Source of the DNA: WHSW01 sp963767475
GTDB lineage: Bacteria > Actinomycetota > Thermoleophilia > Solirubrobacterales > 70-9
Direction: 5' to 3'
DNA length: 64,000 bases
NCBI GenBank assembly: GCA_963767475.1
Contig: CAVYEI010000003.1
Location: 372,001-436,000, forward strand
Part shown: positions 24,161-33,145 of the stretch, piece after piece
Position numbering within the stretch: position 1 is the stretch's first letter
Layout: every line of letters starts with the position of its first letter
Translations under genes and position numbers: made by a program
Notes under the pieces: model-generated
Database searches by the model: none
What the model was told of the DNA's origin: nothing
What the model saw: the letters and a program-made list of their open reading frames with translations, nothing else

Positions 24161-24550
24161 CTACGCCTCGGTTCGCTCTTGGACCTTCTGGCGCAGCTGC
24201 TCGATCACTTCGGGCATCGCCTGCTTCATCCGCGAGAGCTCCCAGTGCTCGATCTTGATCAAGCGCACGGGCGAGGTCGCGGTCACGGTCGCCGAGCGCT
24301 CCTGCTTCTCGAGCAGGCCCTGCTCGCCGAAGACGTCGCCGGGACCGAGGTCGGCGAGATGATCGCCCTCGCGGTCGACGCTCACCGTGCCGTCATCGAT
24401 GATGTAGAAGTCGTTCGAGAATCCGCCCTCGCGGATGATCGTCTTGCCTTCGGCGACCGATTCGAGGCTGGCGAAGGTGGCCACCTTGGCCAGTGCCTCG
24501 TCGGGCACATCTGCGAACAGGGGCGTGTTCTTGAGCGCGCTTACGTCCAC
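24161..24550 (-). CDS. cyclic-nucleotide-binding domain protein
   Basis: A 129-residue single-domain protein with a CAP_ED fold: LKNTPLFADVPDEALAKVA at the start, GKTIIREGGFSNDFYIIDDG and the phosphate-binding cassette FGEQGLLEKQERSATVTA. The canonical RxA arginine is present. There is no DNA-binding or effector domain, so it may act as a nucleotide-responsive partner. It is the last gene of the operon that starts at the R2-like oxidase, 31 bases after the hydrolase. Confidence 0.85.
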   Translation of the reverse strand: MDVSALKNTPLFADVPDEALAKVATFASLESVAEGKTIIREGGFSNDFYIIDDGTVSVDREGDHLADLGPGDVFGEQGLLEKQERSATVTATSPVRLIKIEHWELSRMKQAMPEVIEQLRQKVQERTEA

Positions 24551-24581
24551 GGGTCTCCTCCGCTAGTTGGTAGCGGGGAAC

Positions 24582-25811
24582 CTAACCGATCGCACCCTGG
24601 GGCGCGGCACCCGCACCGGCCTGCGCGATCGCCGGTTCCCGCGCCTTGATCGTCGCCAGGAAGCGCTCGATCGTCTCCACCACCCGCGCGGTTCTCAGGC
24701 TCGGCACGATGTCGAAGGCGTGCTCGGCCCCGGCGAGCTCGGCGTAGACGACCGGTTCGTCCGACACGGCGCGCAACTCGCGCACGAACCGGCGCGCGTC
24801 GTCGACCGGGACCAGGGTGTCGCGGTCGCCGTGCAGGACGCAGAACGGCGGCGCCCCCGGGTGCACTCGGTGCGTCGGCGAGGCGGAGCGATAGAGCTCG
24901 GGATGATCGGCGAGGGATGCCTTGAAGACGAAGCCCTCGAGCACCCACTCGAGCAGCTCGCTGTAGTAGATGCCCTCGGAATCGGTGAGGTCATAGACGC
25001 CGTAGAAGGGGACGGCGGCGGCGACCGAGGTGTCGGCGTCCTCGAACCCGGGCTGATAGGCCGGATCGTCGGCGGTCAGCGCCGCGAGCGCGCACAGGTG
25101 GCCGCCGGCCGAGCCGCCGGTGAGGCAGATGAAGTCGGGGTCGGCGCCGTAGTCGGCGGCGTGCTCGCGCACCCAGGCGATCGCCCGCTTGACGTCGACG
25201 AGGTGGTCGGGAAAGGTGGCCGCGGGGCTGAGGCGGTAGTCGATGTTGAAGCCGACCCAGCCATGCACGGCGAGATGGTTGAGCAGCGGGATCCCCTGTT
25301 CGGCGCGGGTGCCGACGACCCAGCCGCCGCCGTGGACCTGGACGATCGCCGGGCGCAGGCCCGGCGCCGGCGCCTGCGGTTGGTAGACGTCGAGGTGCAG
25401 GGCGCGGTCGCCGTAGCGGGCGAACTCGACCCCGCGCAGGTGGCTGACGCCGCGCGGCCACAGGATCAGGGGTGGGAAGAGCAGGTGGCTGAGCGGGAAG
25501 TCCGAGCGCTCCTCGTCGGCCGGTGGCTCGAGCTCGGCGAGCGCCTCGCGCACGCCGCGGGCGCTGGTCAGGCTCTGCCAGGCGAGGCGCGCGAGCCGGA
25601 GCGCGACGGCGGCGAGCACAACCAGGGCGACGATGCCGGCGGTCGACCCGGTGGCGCCCAGGGCGACCAGGATCGCGATCAGCCCGAGGGTGCCGGCGAG
25701 CAGCGCCCAGGCAAACTCGCGGGCGGCCGACGCTGCCATCCAGCGCAGCAGTCGCAGCCGCATCGCCGGCGGCGGGTGCAGCGCGAACGCCTTGCGCAGC
25801 AGCGAGATCAC
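24582..25811 (-). CDS. alpha/beta hydrolase (HSL-type esterase/lipase)
   Basis: A 409-residue protein. The N-terminal 110 residues have two or three hydrophobic segments, suggesting membrane attachment. The catalytic part has the oxyanion motif VQVHGGGWVVG, the nucleophile elbow GGSAGGH and a late GAEHAFD with the histidine; the acid is probably Asp in LHGDRDTLVP. It should hydrolyse short or medium acyl esters. It lies 33 bases after a TetR gene in the R2-like oxidase operon, next to a lipid-uptake locus. Confidence 0.85.
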   Translation of the reverse strand: MISLLRKAFALHPPPAMRLRLLRWMAASAAREFAWALLAGTLGLIAILVALGATGSTAGIVALVVLAAVALRLARLAWQSLTSARGVREALAELEPPADEERSDFPLSHLLFPPLILWPRGVSHLRGVEFARYGDRALHLDVYQPQAPAPGLRPAIVQVHGGGWVVGTRAEQGIPLLNHLAVHGWVGFNIDYRLSPAATFPDHLVDVKRAIAWVREHAADYGADPDFICLTGGSAGGHLCALAALTADDPAYQPGFEDADTSVAAAVPFYGVYDLTDSEGIYYSELLEWVLEGFVFKASLADHPELYRSASPTHRVHPGAPPFCVLHGDRDTLVPVDDARRFVRELRAVSDEPVVYAELAGAEHAFDIVPSLRTARVVETIERFLATIKAREPAIAQAGAGAAPQGAIG

Positions 25812-25844
25812 GCCGTCAAGCCGGGCGTCATTCGGGCAAGGCGC

Positions 25845-26462
25845 TCAGCGGCGCTCGATCGCCGCCGTCGCCGAGGCGATGAAGATCTCACGAGCGCGAT
25901 TGAGGGCCGGGCTGTCGCCACGGTCGAGGTGCTCGAGCGAGAGCCCTTCCAGCCCGGCGACGAGGTAGATCGTGATCCCGTCGAGCTCCGCCGCGCCGAT
26001 CCCGAGATCGAGCGAGCGCAGGAGCTCGCGCAGGATCGCCCGGTGGCCCTGCTTCATTTCGATCATGATCCCGCCGACCTCGGGCTCGACCACCGCCTGC
26101 GAGGCGAGGTCGAAGTAGACGCGCTGCAGGCCCGGATCCCGGTCCATCGCCCGCCACAGGCCCGCGGTCAGGGCCTCGACCAGCTCGCGGGCATTGCGCG
26201 GCTCGCCGACCTGACCGAGGACTTCATCGGTGATCGTCTCCGCGACGCGCCGGGCGACCGCAGCCACCAGCCCCTGCTTGGAGCCGAAGTAGTACGGGAT
26301 CAGGGCCTTGTTCTGGCCGGATGCGGCGGCCACCTTGGCCGTCGTCATCCCCGCGTAGCCCTCGCGCTTGAGCACCTCGTAGCCGGCCTCGAGGATGCGC
26401 TCGGGGGCGCCGGTCGCCGGGCGACCCGGACCACGCTGAGCGCTTGCCTCGACCGAGGTCAA
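25845..26462 (-). CDS. TetR family regulator
   Basis: A 205-residue protein whose TTG start overlaps the oxidase stop (TTGA). The N-terminal HTH is PERILEAGYEVLKREGYAGM and TTAKVAAASGQNKALIPYYF; the C-terminal ligand domain is helical. It is a likely regulator of its own operon through the palindrome in the promoter at 27463-27491. Upstream in-frame sequence to 26912 is a shadow of the oxidase. Confidence 0.85.
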   Translation of the reverse strand: MTSVEASAQRGPGRPATGAPERILEAGYEVLKREGYAGMTTAKVAAASGQNKALIPYYFGSKQGLVAAVARRVAETITDEVLGQVGEPRNARELVEALTAGLWRAMDRDPGLQRVYFDLASQAVVEPEVGGIMIEMKQGHRAILRELLRSLDLGIGAAELDGITIYLVAGLEGLSLEHLDRGDSPALNRAREIFIASATAAIERR

Positions 26463-27424
26463 GCCGGTGCGGCGATCGCGTCCGCCGACATCCCCATCGC
26501 CGCCAGCTTCTTCGACAGCGAGCGCATTGCGTATTCGAACATCTCCGAGGAGTGATAGCCGAACGGGGTGTCGAAGTCGTAGCGGTTCTCGACCCAGCCC
26601 GGTGAGAACGCGAGCACGGCCACCGGCAGTGTCTCCGAGAGCGTCTCCTGGATCAGCTTGCGGTAGCGCTCGTCCTCCTTGATCGCGTCGCAGAGGAACT
26701 TGACCCCGAAGCCGACGTGGCGCGACTCGTCGCGGTTGACGTGGGTGAAGCCGTCGCGAAAGCCGGGCAGCCGGTCCGCCTGCTTCAGGTAGCGGAGGAT
26801 GAAGCGAGCGCCGGTGAGCGCCAGCGTGCCCTCGATCACGATCATGTAGACGGTGATCCCGCGGACCAGGGCGTCCATGTCGGAGGGATCCTTGCGCAGG
26901 GTCTCGGCGCACTCGTGCAGGATGCCGTCGAAGAGCTCCAGGTACTCGTTGTGCATCTTCGGGCGCTCGGCCGCCAGGTTCTCGGCGATCGTCGTCGTGC
27001 CGGAGTCCATCACCTCGCGGTAGTAGCGGTCGAAGAAGACGCAGTGGCGAGCCTCGTCGGCGATCTGCGAGGCGAGAAAGATGCGCTGGTCGTCGGTCGG
27101 CACGGCGATCGCGAACGGCAGCAGCTCTGTCGTCACCCGCTCCTCACCGATGAAGAACGAGGAGAGCATCCAGTTGAAGAACAGGCGCTGCTCGTCGCTC
27201 CACAGGTCGGACTTCCACTCCGCGGCATCGGCGCTGAAGTCGAAGCTCTCCGAGCTCCAGCCCTGGTTCTCCCAGCGCGAGATCAGCTTGCGGTACGACG
27301 GTGCCGCCTCGACCACCTTGTCGAGCTGCGACATCACCTTGTCGATGTCGCCGTCGAGGAGGACGTCGAGCGCGCTCAGCTCATCGCCCGTCGCCAGTTC
27401 GCCGTTGCCGCTCGTGATCGCCAT
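26459..27424 (-). CDS. R2-like ligand-binding oxidase / ribonucleotide reductase R2-like protein
   Basis: A 321-residue ferritin-fold protein from ATG 27424, preceded by GGAGGAG. Di-metal ligands are visible as Glu in FFIGEERVTTE, Glu/His in IADEARHCVFF, Glu in VIEGTLALTG and Glu/His in RDESRHVGFG. The family includes Mn/Fe R2lox and class I R2 subunits; no R1 gene is nearby, and pairing with TetR, an esterase and lipid genes favours a ligand-binding oxidase acting on a hydrophobic substrate. It is the first gene of its operon. Confidence 0.8.
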   Translation of the reverse strand: MAITSGNGELATGDELSALDVLLDGDIDKVMSQLDKVVEAAPSYRKLISRWENQGWSSESFDFSADAAEWKSDLWSDEQRLFFNWMLSSFFIGEERVTTELLPFAIAVPTDDQRIFLASQIADEARHCVFFDRYYREVMDSGTTTIAENLAAERPKMHNEYLELFDGILHECAETLRKDPSDMDALVRGITVYMIVIEGTLALTGARFILRYLKQADRLPGFRDGFTHVNRDESRHVGFGVKFLCDAIKEDERYRKLIQETLSETLPVAVLAFSPGWVENRYDFDTPFGYHSSEMFEYAMRSLSKKLAAMGMSADAIAAPA

Positions 27425-27462
27425 CTCGTCTCCTCCGGGTCGCGGTCGAGGTTGCCCGGGCA

Positions 27463-27491
27463 TTATTACCCAACCGGTTAAATAATGTCAA
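27463..27491 (-). promoter_or_regulatory. promoter with TetR-type operator for the oxidase operon
   Basis: On the minus strand TTGACA (27491-27486), a 17-base spacer and TAATAA (27468-27463) make a near-consensus promoter. The spacer and flanks carry an imperfect palindrome at 27465-27486: AACCGGTT in the centre and ATTA/TAAT at the ends. A repressor bound there would block polymerase. The cognate regulator is inferred to be the TetR at 25845-26462. Confidence 0.75.
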
Positions 27492-27499
27492 GCGATTCG

Positions 27500-28405
27500 T
27501 CAGGCCGCGTAGGCGAGCGCCTTCTCGTCCGAGCCCAGCGGACCATCGGCGATCGCCGCTCGGCGGCGGCGCAGGTACTCGGGGCCGACGTTTCGCAGCC
27601 GCGCCGGCAGCACCGGAGTCAGCGCCCGGGAGGCGGCGCCAAGCGCCCGCAGCTCCGCCTGCTGTGTCTCGCTCCAGCTGACCCCGAACCGCCGGCGCAG
27701 AATCGGCGGCAGCAGTCCCAGGGTCGCCGTGGTCAGGGCGCGTGAAGGAGCCACGCGAAGCAGCGGCCAGAGCTGGTCGATCACCGGCAGCCCGGGAGGC
27801 GCCGGGTTGCCGAGCAGCGAGATCAGCAGGTCGACGGTCTCGTGGCGGACGAGGCGCTCGGCGATCATCGTCTCGACGTAGTCGCGAAATTCGGCCCGCG
27901 TCTCGGGCAGGTCGCCGGGGCGGACGCCGACCAGGCGCCCGAGCGGCATGTACTCGGCGTAGAGGCGATCGCGGTCGGCGGCGCTGACGCCGCCGACGAA
28001 ACGCTCGCCGACGGCGAACGAGGCCTCCATCAGGGTCGCGTGGACCCAGGCGTAGGCCTCCGGCTCGAGCGCGTGGTAGCGGCTGCCGTCCGGGTTGACG
28101 CCCTTGATCGACTTGTGCAACTCGCGCAGCCGTCGCCCCATCGGCGCCGCGCCCGCCCCTCCGTAAACGAGCAGGAAGAGGTAGTCGGTGGTCCGCATCA
28201 ACCTGCCCCAGGGGTCCTCCTGGAAGTTCGAGTGATCGCGGACGCCGGAGCCGACGGTGGGGTGCGCGACCTGCAACAGCAGCGCGTAGCCGGCGCCGAA
28301 GAAGTAGCGCGGGTCGCCGAGCGAGCGCCAGGCGAGCGAGTCCGGGCCGAGCAGGATCTCGGCGGCCTCGTCCTCATCGGGCAGGATCGGAACCCGGTCG
28401 CTCAT
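27500..28405 (-). CDS. DUF2236 (MpaB/rubber-oxygenase-like) protein
   Basis: A 301-residue protein with the DUF2236 core: FFGAGYALLLQVAHPTVG near the N-terminus, RLMRTTDYLFLLVYGG and AYAWVHATLMEASF, with histidines suited to haem binding as in latex-clearing protein. It probably oxidises an isoprenoid or other lipid. Its start overlaps the TetR stop in ATGA, and the pair follows the mce operon. Confidence 0.85.
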   Translation of the reverse strand: MSDRVPILPDEDEAAEILLGPDSLAWRSLGDPRYFFGAGYALLLQVAHPTVGSGVRDHSNFQEDPWGRLMRTTDYLFLLVYGGAGAAPMGRRLRELHKSIKGVNPDGSRYHALEPEAYAWVHATLMEASFAVGERFVGGVSAADRDRLYAEYMPLGRLVGVRPGDLPETRAEFRDYVETMIAERLVRHETVDLLISLLGNPAPPGLPVIDQLWPLLRVAPSRALTTATLGLLPPILRRRFGVSWSETQQAELRALGAASRALTPVLPARLRNVGPEYLRRRRAAIADGPLGSDEKALAYAA

Positions 28406-29061
28406 CGCTTTGCCGCCTGAACGAGTTGCGGGACGACCTCACGGTCGAGCGCCAGCAGGCCGCCGACGAGCAGCTGGCGAAGCTGCGTTCGTGAGAGCGG
28501 CCCGCCGCGCAGCCAGTCGAAGGTCGCCGCCTCGACGAAGCCGGCGTAGGCGCGGATCGCCGCCCGCAGCTCCGGCCCCGCCGCCTCCGTCGACTCGCCG
28601 GGGCGCAGAATCTCGATCACCTGGTCGGCGGTCCGCTCGCGAGCCTGGTCGAAGATCGCCTCGATCTCAGGGTCGCGGCCGAAGCCCTGGGCGCCGTAGG
28701 CCGCGAGCAGGATGCCGCGGCTGCGCTCGGTGACGTCGAGCCAGCGCTCGACCGCTGCCGTGAGCGCCGCCTCCGCGTCGCCGCTCGCGATCTCGGCCTC
28801 GAACATCCCCGGCGGCAGCTCGATCAGCGAGCGCACGACCTCGAGGTAGAGAGCCCGCTTGCCGCCGAAGTAGTGGTGGACCAGGCCCCGCGTGACCCCG
28901 GCCTCAGCGGCAACCTCGGCGGTCGAGACGGCGCCGTAGTGGCGCTCGGAGAACAACCGTCGCGCCGCCGAGAGGATCTGGCGGCGGCGCTCGGCGACGT
29001 CGAGCCGGGACCAGCGTGGTCCCTCGTGCCCCCGCGCCGCCGATGCCGTCGCGCTCGTCAC
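28402..29061 (-). CDS. TetR family regulator next to the mce operon
   Basis: A 219-residue protein with HTH RLDVAERRRQILSAARRLFS and GAVSTAEVAAEAGVTRGLVH followed by HYFGGKRALYLEV. The GTG start at 29061 lies at about the predicted transcription start, so the mRNA may be leaderless. Its promoter holds the palindrome TATTGGC-N5-GCCAACA; nearly the same palindrome is in the mce promoter 10 kb away, so this protein probably represses both itself with DUF2236 and the mce operon. Confidence 0.85.
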   Translation of the reverse strand: MTSATASAARGHEGPRWSRLDVAERRRQILSAARRLFSERHYGAVSTAEVAAEAGVTRGLVHHYFGGKRALYLEVVRSLIELPPGMFEAEIASGDAEAALTAAVERWLDVTERSRGILLAAYGAQGFGRDPEIEAIFDQARERTADQVIEILRPGESTEAAGPELRAAIRAYAGFVEAATFDWLRGGPLSRTQLRQLLVGGLLALDREVVPQLVQAAKR

Positions 29062-29068
29062 GAAACGC

Positions 29069-29100
29069 AGCCTACCACCCTTATTGGCACTTTGCCAACA
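29069..29100 (-). promoter_or_regulatory. promoter and operator of the mce-linked TetR gene
   Basis: TTGGCA (29098-29093), an 18-base spacer and TAGGCT (29074-29069) form a promoter on the minus strand. The palindrome TATTGGC-N5-GCCAACA (29082-29100, one mismatch) overlaps the -35 and spacer. The same motif occurs at 39072-39090. Confidence 0.7.
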
Positions 29101-29102
29101 GA

Positions 29103-30434
29103 CTACTTCCGCGGGGGCGGCGGGTCGTATGGCTCGAGGCGCGGGTAGGAGCCCGGCTCGTATGGCTCGGGGTCGAGGGCGTCGCCGGGCTCGGGGTAGG
29201 CGTTGTGGCAGAGGCCGAGATTCACGGCCACGTCGTCCTCGGGGTAGCAGACCGATGGGGTCGGAGCATCGGCGATCTCGCCCGGCTCGAACATGATCGC
29301 GAACCGCGCCCAGGCGCCGTCGGAGTCGCCGTGCGCGGTGAGCCCGGCGAAGTTGGAGAAGAAGGAGACGATCCCGCGGGTGCGCGGCGCCGCGTACTGC
29401 AGCAAGGGCACGAGGTTGCGCACCGACGCCTCGAGCCCACGCACCGCCGGTCCGCCGAGGATCACCACCCGCAGCAGCTTGCGCAGCGAGGGCAGGCCGG
29501 ATACGTCCTTGACCGTCTGCACCGTGTCCGACGCGAGCGGGCCGATGTCGGCGAGCGCCGGCGCCAGGTCGGGAGCCGCCTCGCGCACCTCGGCGACCAG
29601 GGGTGCCGCCTCGCGCAACAGCGGCTGGGCGAGCCGCAGCGCCTCGGTCCCCGACGCCAGGACCCCCGGCAGCTCCGCGATCCCCTGCTCGATCGACGCC
29701 GTGTTGGTGGCAAGCGCACCGAGCGCAGCACGCCCGGACGAGACCACCCGCCGCAGGGCCTGCTCCCGGCTTCCGAGCTCGCCGAGCACCGTCGAGGTGT
29801 CGGCGACGAAGCCGGCGATCTGGTCCTCCTGGCCCTGGAGCGCATCGGTCAGGTCCCGGAGCTCCGAGACGGTCCGCTCGAGCTCGCCGACGGTGCCGTT
29901 GAGCTGGGTCCCAGACTGCTCCGAGTCTGTCGCCTCGTCGAGCGTGGTGATGATCGAGTCGACGTGGCGGCGGCCGTCGCGGTCGAGGAAGTCGAACGAC
30001 TCGTCGAAGTCGACGCTCGGCATCGCGCGTACGCCGGCGCCGGACTCGAGCGCGGGCTTGCCCTCGCTGCCCGGATCGAGGTCGAGGTAGGGGTCGCCGA
30101 GCAAGGTGCGCTCGCCGATCCGCACGGCGGCATCGGCGTGCACATCCCCGACCTGGTCGTCGACGGTGAACGTCACGGTCGCCTTCGAGGACTCGTGGTC
30201 GTAGGTGACCGCGGTCACCTTGCCCACCTGCACGCCCCGCACCAGCACCGGCTGCTTGGTCGGCAGCGCCTCGGTGTCGGCGAACGTCGCCTCGAGCTCG
30301 TACGGGTCGCCGGTGACGACGCCGACCACGCTCGGGCCCTCGAATGCCTGGTTCAGGCCGACGAAGGTGAGCAGCGCGAGCGCCGTGCAGACGACCGCGA
30401 GCACCAAACCAGCCTTCGGAACCCTGTGATCCAT
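29103..30434 (-). CDS. MCE family protein (sixth, MceF position)
   Basis: A 443-residue protein with one N-terminal membrane helix (about 8-28), an MCE domain (about 40-130: EALPTKQPVLVRGVQVGKV, then RTLLGDPYLDLDPG) and a long alpha-helical region, with a proline-rich C-terminus. MCE proteins form a hexameric tunnel that carries lipids from outside to the permease. It is the last of six mce genes and starts next to the preceding stop. Confidence 0.88.
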   Translation of the reverse strand: MDHRVPKAGLVLAVVCTALALLTFVGLNQAFEGPSVVGVVTGDPYELEATFADTEALPTKQPVLVRGVQVGKVTAVTYDHESSKATVTFTVDDQVGDVHADAAVRIGERTLLGDPYLDLDPGSEGKPALESGAGVRAMPSVDFDESFDFLDRDGRRHVDSIITTLDEATDSEQSGTQLNGTVGELERTVSELRDLTDALQGQEDQIAGFVADTSTVLGELGSREQALRRVVSSGRAALGALATNTASIEQGIAELPGVLASGTEALRLAQPLLREAAPLVAEVREAAPDLAPALADIGPLASDTVQTVKDVSGLPSLRKLLRVVILGGPAVRGLEASVRNLVPLLQYAAPRTRGIVSFFSNFAGLTAHGDSDGAWARFAIMFEPGEIADAPTPSVCYPEDDVAVNLGLCHNAYPEPGDALDPEPYEPGSYPRLEPYDPPPPRK

Positions 30435-31862
30435 CTAGCCCTCTCCCCCGCCGCCGGTGAGCGGCTCGGGAGGAAGTCCCGGGACGGCGAATCGCAGCAC
30501 GCAGGCCACCGGGTTCGGCTTGCAGGTGCGCTCGAGCGCGACGGCGAGCTTTCGCTCCAGCAGCGAGTACTCGCCGTTCGGGCTACGAGCCGCCGACGCC
30601 GGCAGCCCGAGGTTCTCGGGCTTCGGGTCCTCGAACTCGAGCACGTCGACCTGGCCGTAGGTGCCGCCGTTGTCGTTGACCGAGGTCGCGCCGCTGAGCG
30701 TGTCGGCGAGCTGGGCGCCGCCGTTTCGGAACTCGTCCATGATCCGCGCCAGGGCGGCCAGGTCGCGAGCGGTCGGCAGCAGCCCTTCGACCTTCGCGGT
30801 CAGCCCCCGGGTGCCCTGGAGCAGCAGCTGCGAGGGCTCGGCCCCCTGGCGGGTGAGCTGGTCGAACTGACCGACGAGGCTGTCGGTGCGCGGCAGCAGC
30901 GCCCGCAGCTGTGCGCTTGCTTCGCCGAGCCCGCCGGCGGCCGGCACGATCTCGTCGAGCGCCGGAACGAGGATCTCGGCCAGGTCGGCCCCGGCGGCCA
31001 GCGAAGTGTCCGCGTTCTCGAGCGCCGGCGCCAGCAGGCGCGCCGCCTCGGCCAGCTCACGCTCGCGCGCGGCGGTGATCGCCAGCGTGTCGCTGCCTGC
31101 CGCGACCGCATTCCCGAGCTCGACCGAGCGGTCGGCAAGCGTCGTCGTCACCGTGTCGAGCTCGCCGACGAGGTCCGCGAGCAGCGCGCGGCGGGTGGCG
31201 AGCGCCCGCGAGATCGGCGTCGCGTTGTCGGTGAGCACGGCCAGCTGCTCCAGCCCCTGGCGCAGGTCGCCCGGGCGATCGCGCAGGCCGCGCTCGAGCT
31301 CCGCGATCAGGATCTGCACGTAGGCCCGCGTGTCGGTATCGAAGACCGAGGTGAGCTCGTCGATGGCGACGAACGCCGAGGTCCGCCCCGCCGGAATCAG
31401 CTCGCCGTCGGCGAGCGCGCCGCTCGCCGGGTCACCGGGGTCGACGTTGACGATCAGGTTCTGGATCGCCGATGCGGGACGCAGCTCGGCCGTCGCGTCG
31501 GCGAACACCTTGCCGCGCATCTCGGGGTCCAGCGTCAGCGTCGCGATCGCGCGCCCGTCCACGTAATGGGTCTCGGTCACCCGGCCGACGACGGCGCCGG
31601 CGACGGCGGCGCCCGGCTCGTCGACCCGGTCGAGGCCCTTGGCGTCGGTGAACTGCACCTGCACCGTGTAGGGCGCGCTCGACCCAGGTAGCCGGATCCC
31701 CTTCTTGGTCAGCGTGTAGCCGACGAAGGCGAGCGCGGCGCAGATCTGCAAAACGATCACGAAGCGGCCGAGCGGAACCTGGTGCACGCTGCGTTGCGGG
31801 AACACGAAGCCCTTCAGCGTGCGGCCGATCTCGACCGGGATGCGCAGGATCGAGCGGATCAC
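30435..31862 (-). CDS. MCE family protein (fifth)
   Basis: A 475-residue protein from GTG 31862, which overlaps the upstream stop (GTGA). Residues 33-53 form a membrane helix, followed by an MCE domain (VQFTDAKGLDRVDEPGAAVA, then NLIVNVDPGD) and long helices rich in alanine and leucine. The longer open frame to 31928 lies inside the previous gene and is not needed. Part of the lipid-import tunnel. Confidence 0.87.
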   Translation of the reverse strand: MIRSILRIPVEIGRTLKGFVFPQRSVHQVPLGRFVIVLQICAALAFVGYTLTKKGIRLPGSSAPYTVQVQFTDAKGLDRVDEPGAAVAGAVVGRVTETHYVDGRAIATLTLDPEMRGKVFADATAELRPASAIQNLIVNVDPGDPASGALADGELIPAGRTSAFVAIDELTSVFDTDTRAYVQILIAELERGLRDRPGDLRQGLEQLAVLTDNATPISRALATRRALLADLVGELDTVTTTLADRSVELGNAVAAGSDTLAITAARERELAEAARLLAPALENADTSLAAGADLAEILVPALDEIVPAAGGLGEASAQLRALLPRTDSLVGQFDQLTRQGAEPSQLLLQGTRGLTAKVEGLLPTARDLAALARIMDEFRNGGAQLADTLSGATSVNDNGGTYGQVDVLEFEDPKPENLGLPASAARSPNGEYSLLERKLAVALERTCKPNPVACVLRFAVPGLPPEPLTGGGGEG

Positions 31863-33145
31863 GTGCAGAACCCCGCCCCCTTCAACGCACTGGCGACAGC
31901 CGGATCGAGCTGGGCGATCGCGTCGCACGGCACAACGTCGCCGAGCCGGCTCGAGCCCGCCAGGTCGAAGTAGGCGCCGAGGCGGATCATGTGGCCGGCG
32001 CCCAGAGCTCCCTGCGCCTCGGTCTGGTAGGGGCGCAGGGCGGCGTTGCCGCCGGCGAAGGCCGAGAACAGCTGCATGTAGGTGGGGACCCCGAGGCGCG
32101 AGTCGCGCTGCATCGCCGGCAGCACCCGGCGCTCGAACACCCGGTTCGCCGGAGCCAGCGTCTTCAGCAGGCGGACGAACGCGGGGCCCGCGTTGGTCGC
32201 GCGCTGTAGCACGGTCGCGATCGCGTGCACCAGCGGCACCGCGCGGCGCATCGCCGGCGTCGCCTTGACCAGGATCGGCTGCAGCTGATCGAGCGCCGGC
32301 GCCAGCTCGGCCAGCGCCGGGCGCAGCTCGACCGCGAGCTGGCCGGTGCGGTCGATCAGCGCGGTGAGCACGGCGCCGCGGTCGCGCAGCGTCTCCAGCG
32401 GGCCGGGCAGCGCCGCCAGCGCCCGGTCGAGCGGCTGGGCGTCGTCCACCTCGAGCGCGGCAAGGGTCCGATTGGCCCGCTCGGCAAGCGGCGCCAGCGA
32501 CGACTCACGCCGGGACAGCGCGGCGACCGTCTTCGAGGCGCCGGCGATCGCCCGCGAGAGCTCGTCGCCCTCCGGACCCTGAAGCGCGCGGGCGGTCGGG
32601 CCGAGCTCGCGGGTGAGCTCCGGCGCCCCGCGCAGGGTGCGCTGGAGGCTCTCCGGCGCCTCGCCGCCGAGCGCCTCGGATCCGACCCCGACGAGCTCGC
32701 GCAGGCGCATGCGAACCGGCTCGCGAAGCACCCGGAGCGCCTCATCGAAGGAGACGTAGACCCGCGTGTTGGCGCGATCGATCGTCGCCCCGTCGGAGAT
32801 CACCGGCGCGCTCGGGCTTCCCGGGTGCAGGTCGACGAAGGCGCTGCCCTCGAACAGCGTGTGCGGACGCAGCTCGGCCTGGGCGTCGGCATGGATGACC
32901 ACGCCGCTGTCGACCTCGAGCTCGACCCGGGCGTCATCGCCGACGCGCACGACCTTGCCGATCTCGCCCTCGTTGACGCCGGCCACACGGATGTCGCGGT
33001 CGATCGAACCGAGGCCGTTGACGTTTTCGAACTCGGCCCAGATCGTCTGCCGGTCGGCGAACGGGTTCGGCTTCGTCACCGCGATCACGACCCCGAGCGC
33101 AAGCACGGCGAGCATCCCGATGCCGATCAGCCTGCGCCTCAACAT
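31859..33145 (-). CDS. MCE family protein (fourth)
   Basis: A 428-residue protein with an N-terminal membrane helix (about 5-25), an MCE domain (about 35-125: ENVNGLGSIDRDIRVAGVNE, then ALFEGSAFVDLHPG-like sequence) and a helical tail ending in SALKGAGFCT. It overlaps the upstream gene by 7 bases and the downstream gene by 4. Confidence 0.87.
   Translation of the reverse strand: MLRRRLIGIGMLAVLALGVVIAVTKPNPFADRQTIWAEFENVNGLGSIDRDIRVAGVNEGEIGKVVRVGDDARVELEVDSGVVIHADAQAELRPHTLFEGSAFVDLHPGSPSAPVISDGATIDRANTRVYVSFDEALRVLREPVRMRLRELVGVGSEALGGEAPESLQRTLRGAPELTRELGPTARALQGPEGDELSRAIAGASKTVAALSRRESSLAPLAERANRTLAALEVDDAQPLDRALAALPGPLETLRDRGAVLTALIDRTGQLAVELRPALAELAPALDQLQPILVKATPAMRRAVPLVHAIATVLQRATNAGPAFVRLLKTLAPANRVFERRVLPAMQRDSRLGVPTYMQLFSAFAGGNAALRPYQTEAQGALGAGHMIRLGAYFDLAGSSRLGDVVPCDAIAQLDPAVASALKGAGFCT

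Noticed and set aside
24567..26555. 662-residue plus-strand open frame
   Set aside because: Antisense to the esterase and TetR genes; composition typical of shadows.
29016..31691. 891-residue open frame on the plus strand across the mce genes
   Set aside because: It lies opposite two convincing MCE proteins, is rich in Arg/Gly/His and lacks domain character; a GC-driven shadow.
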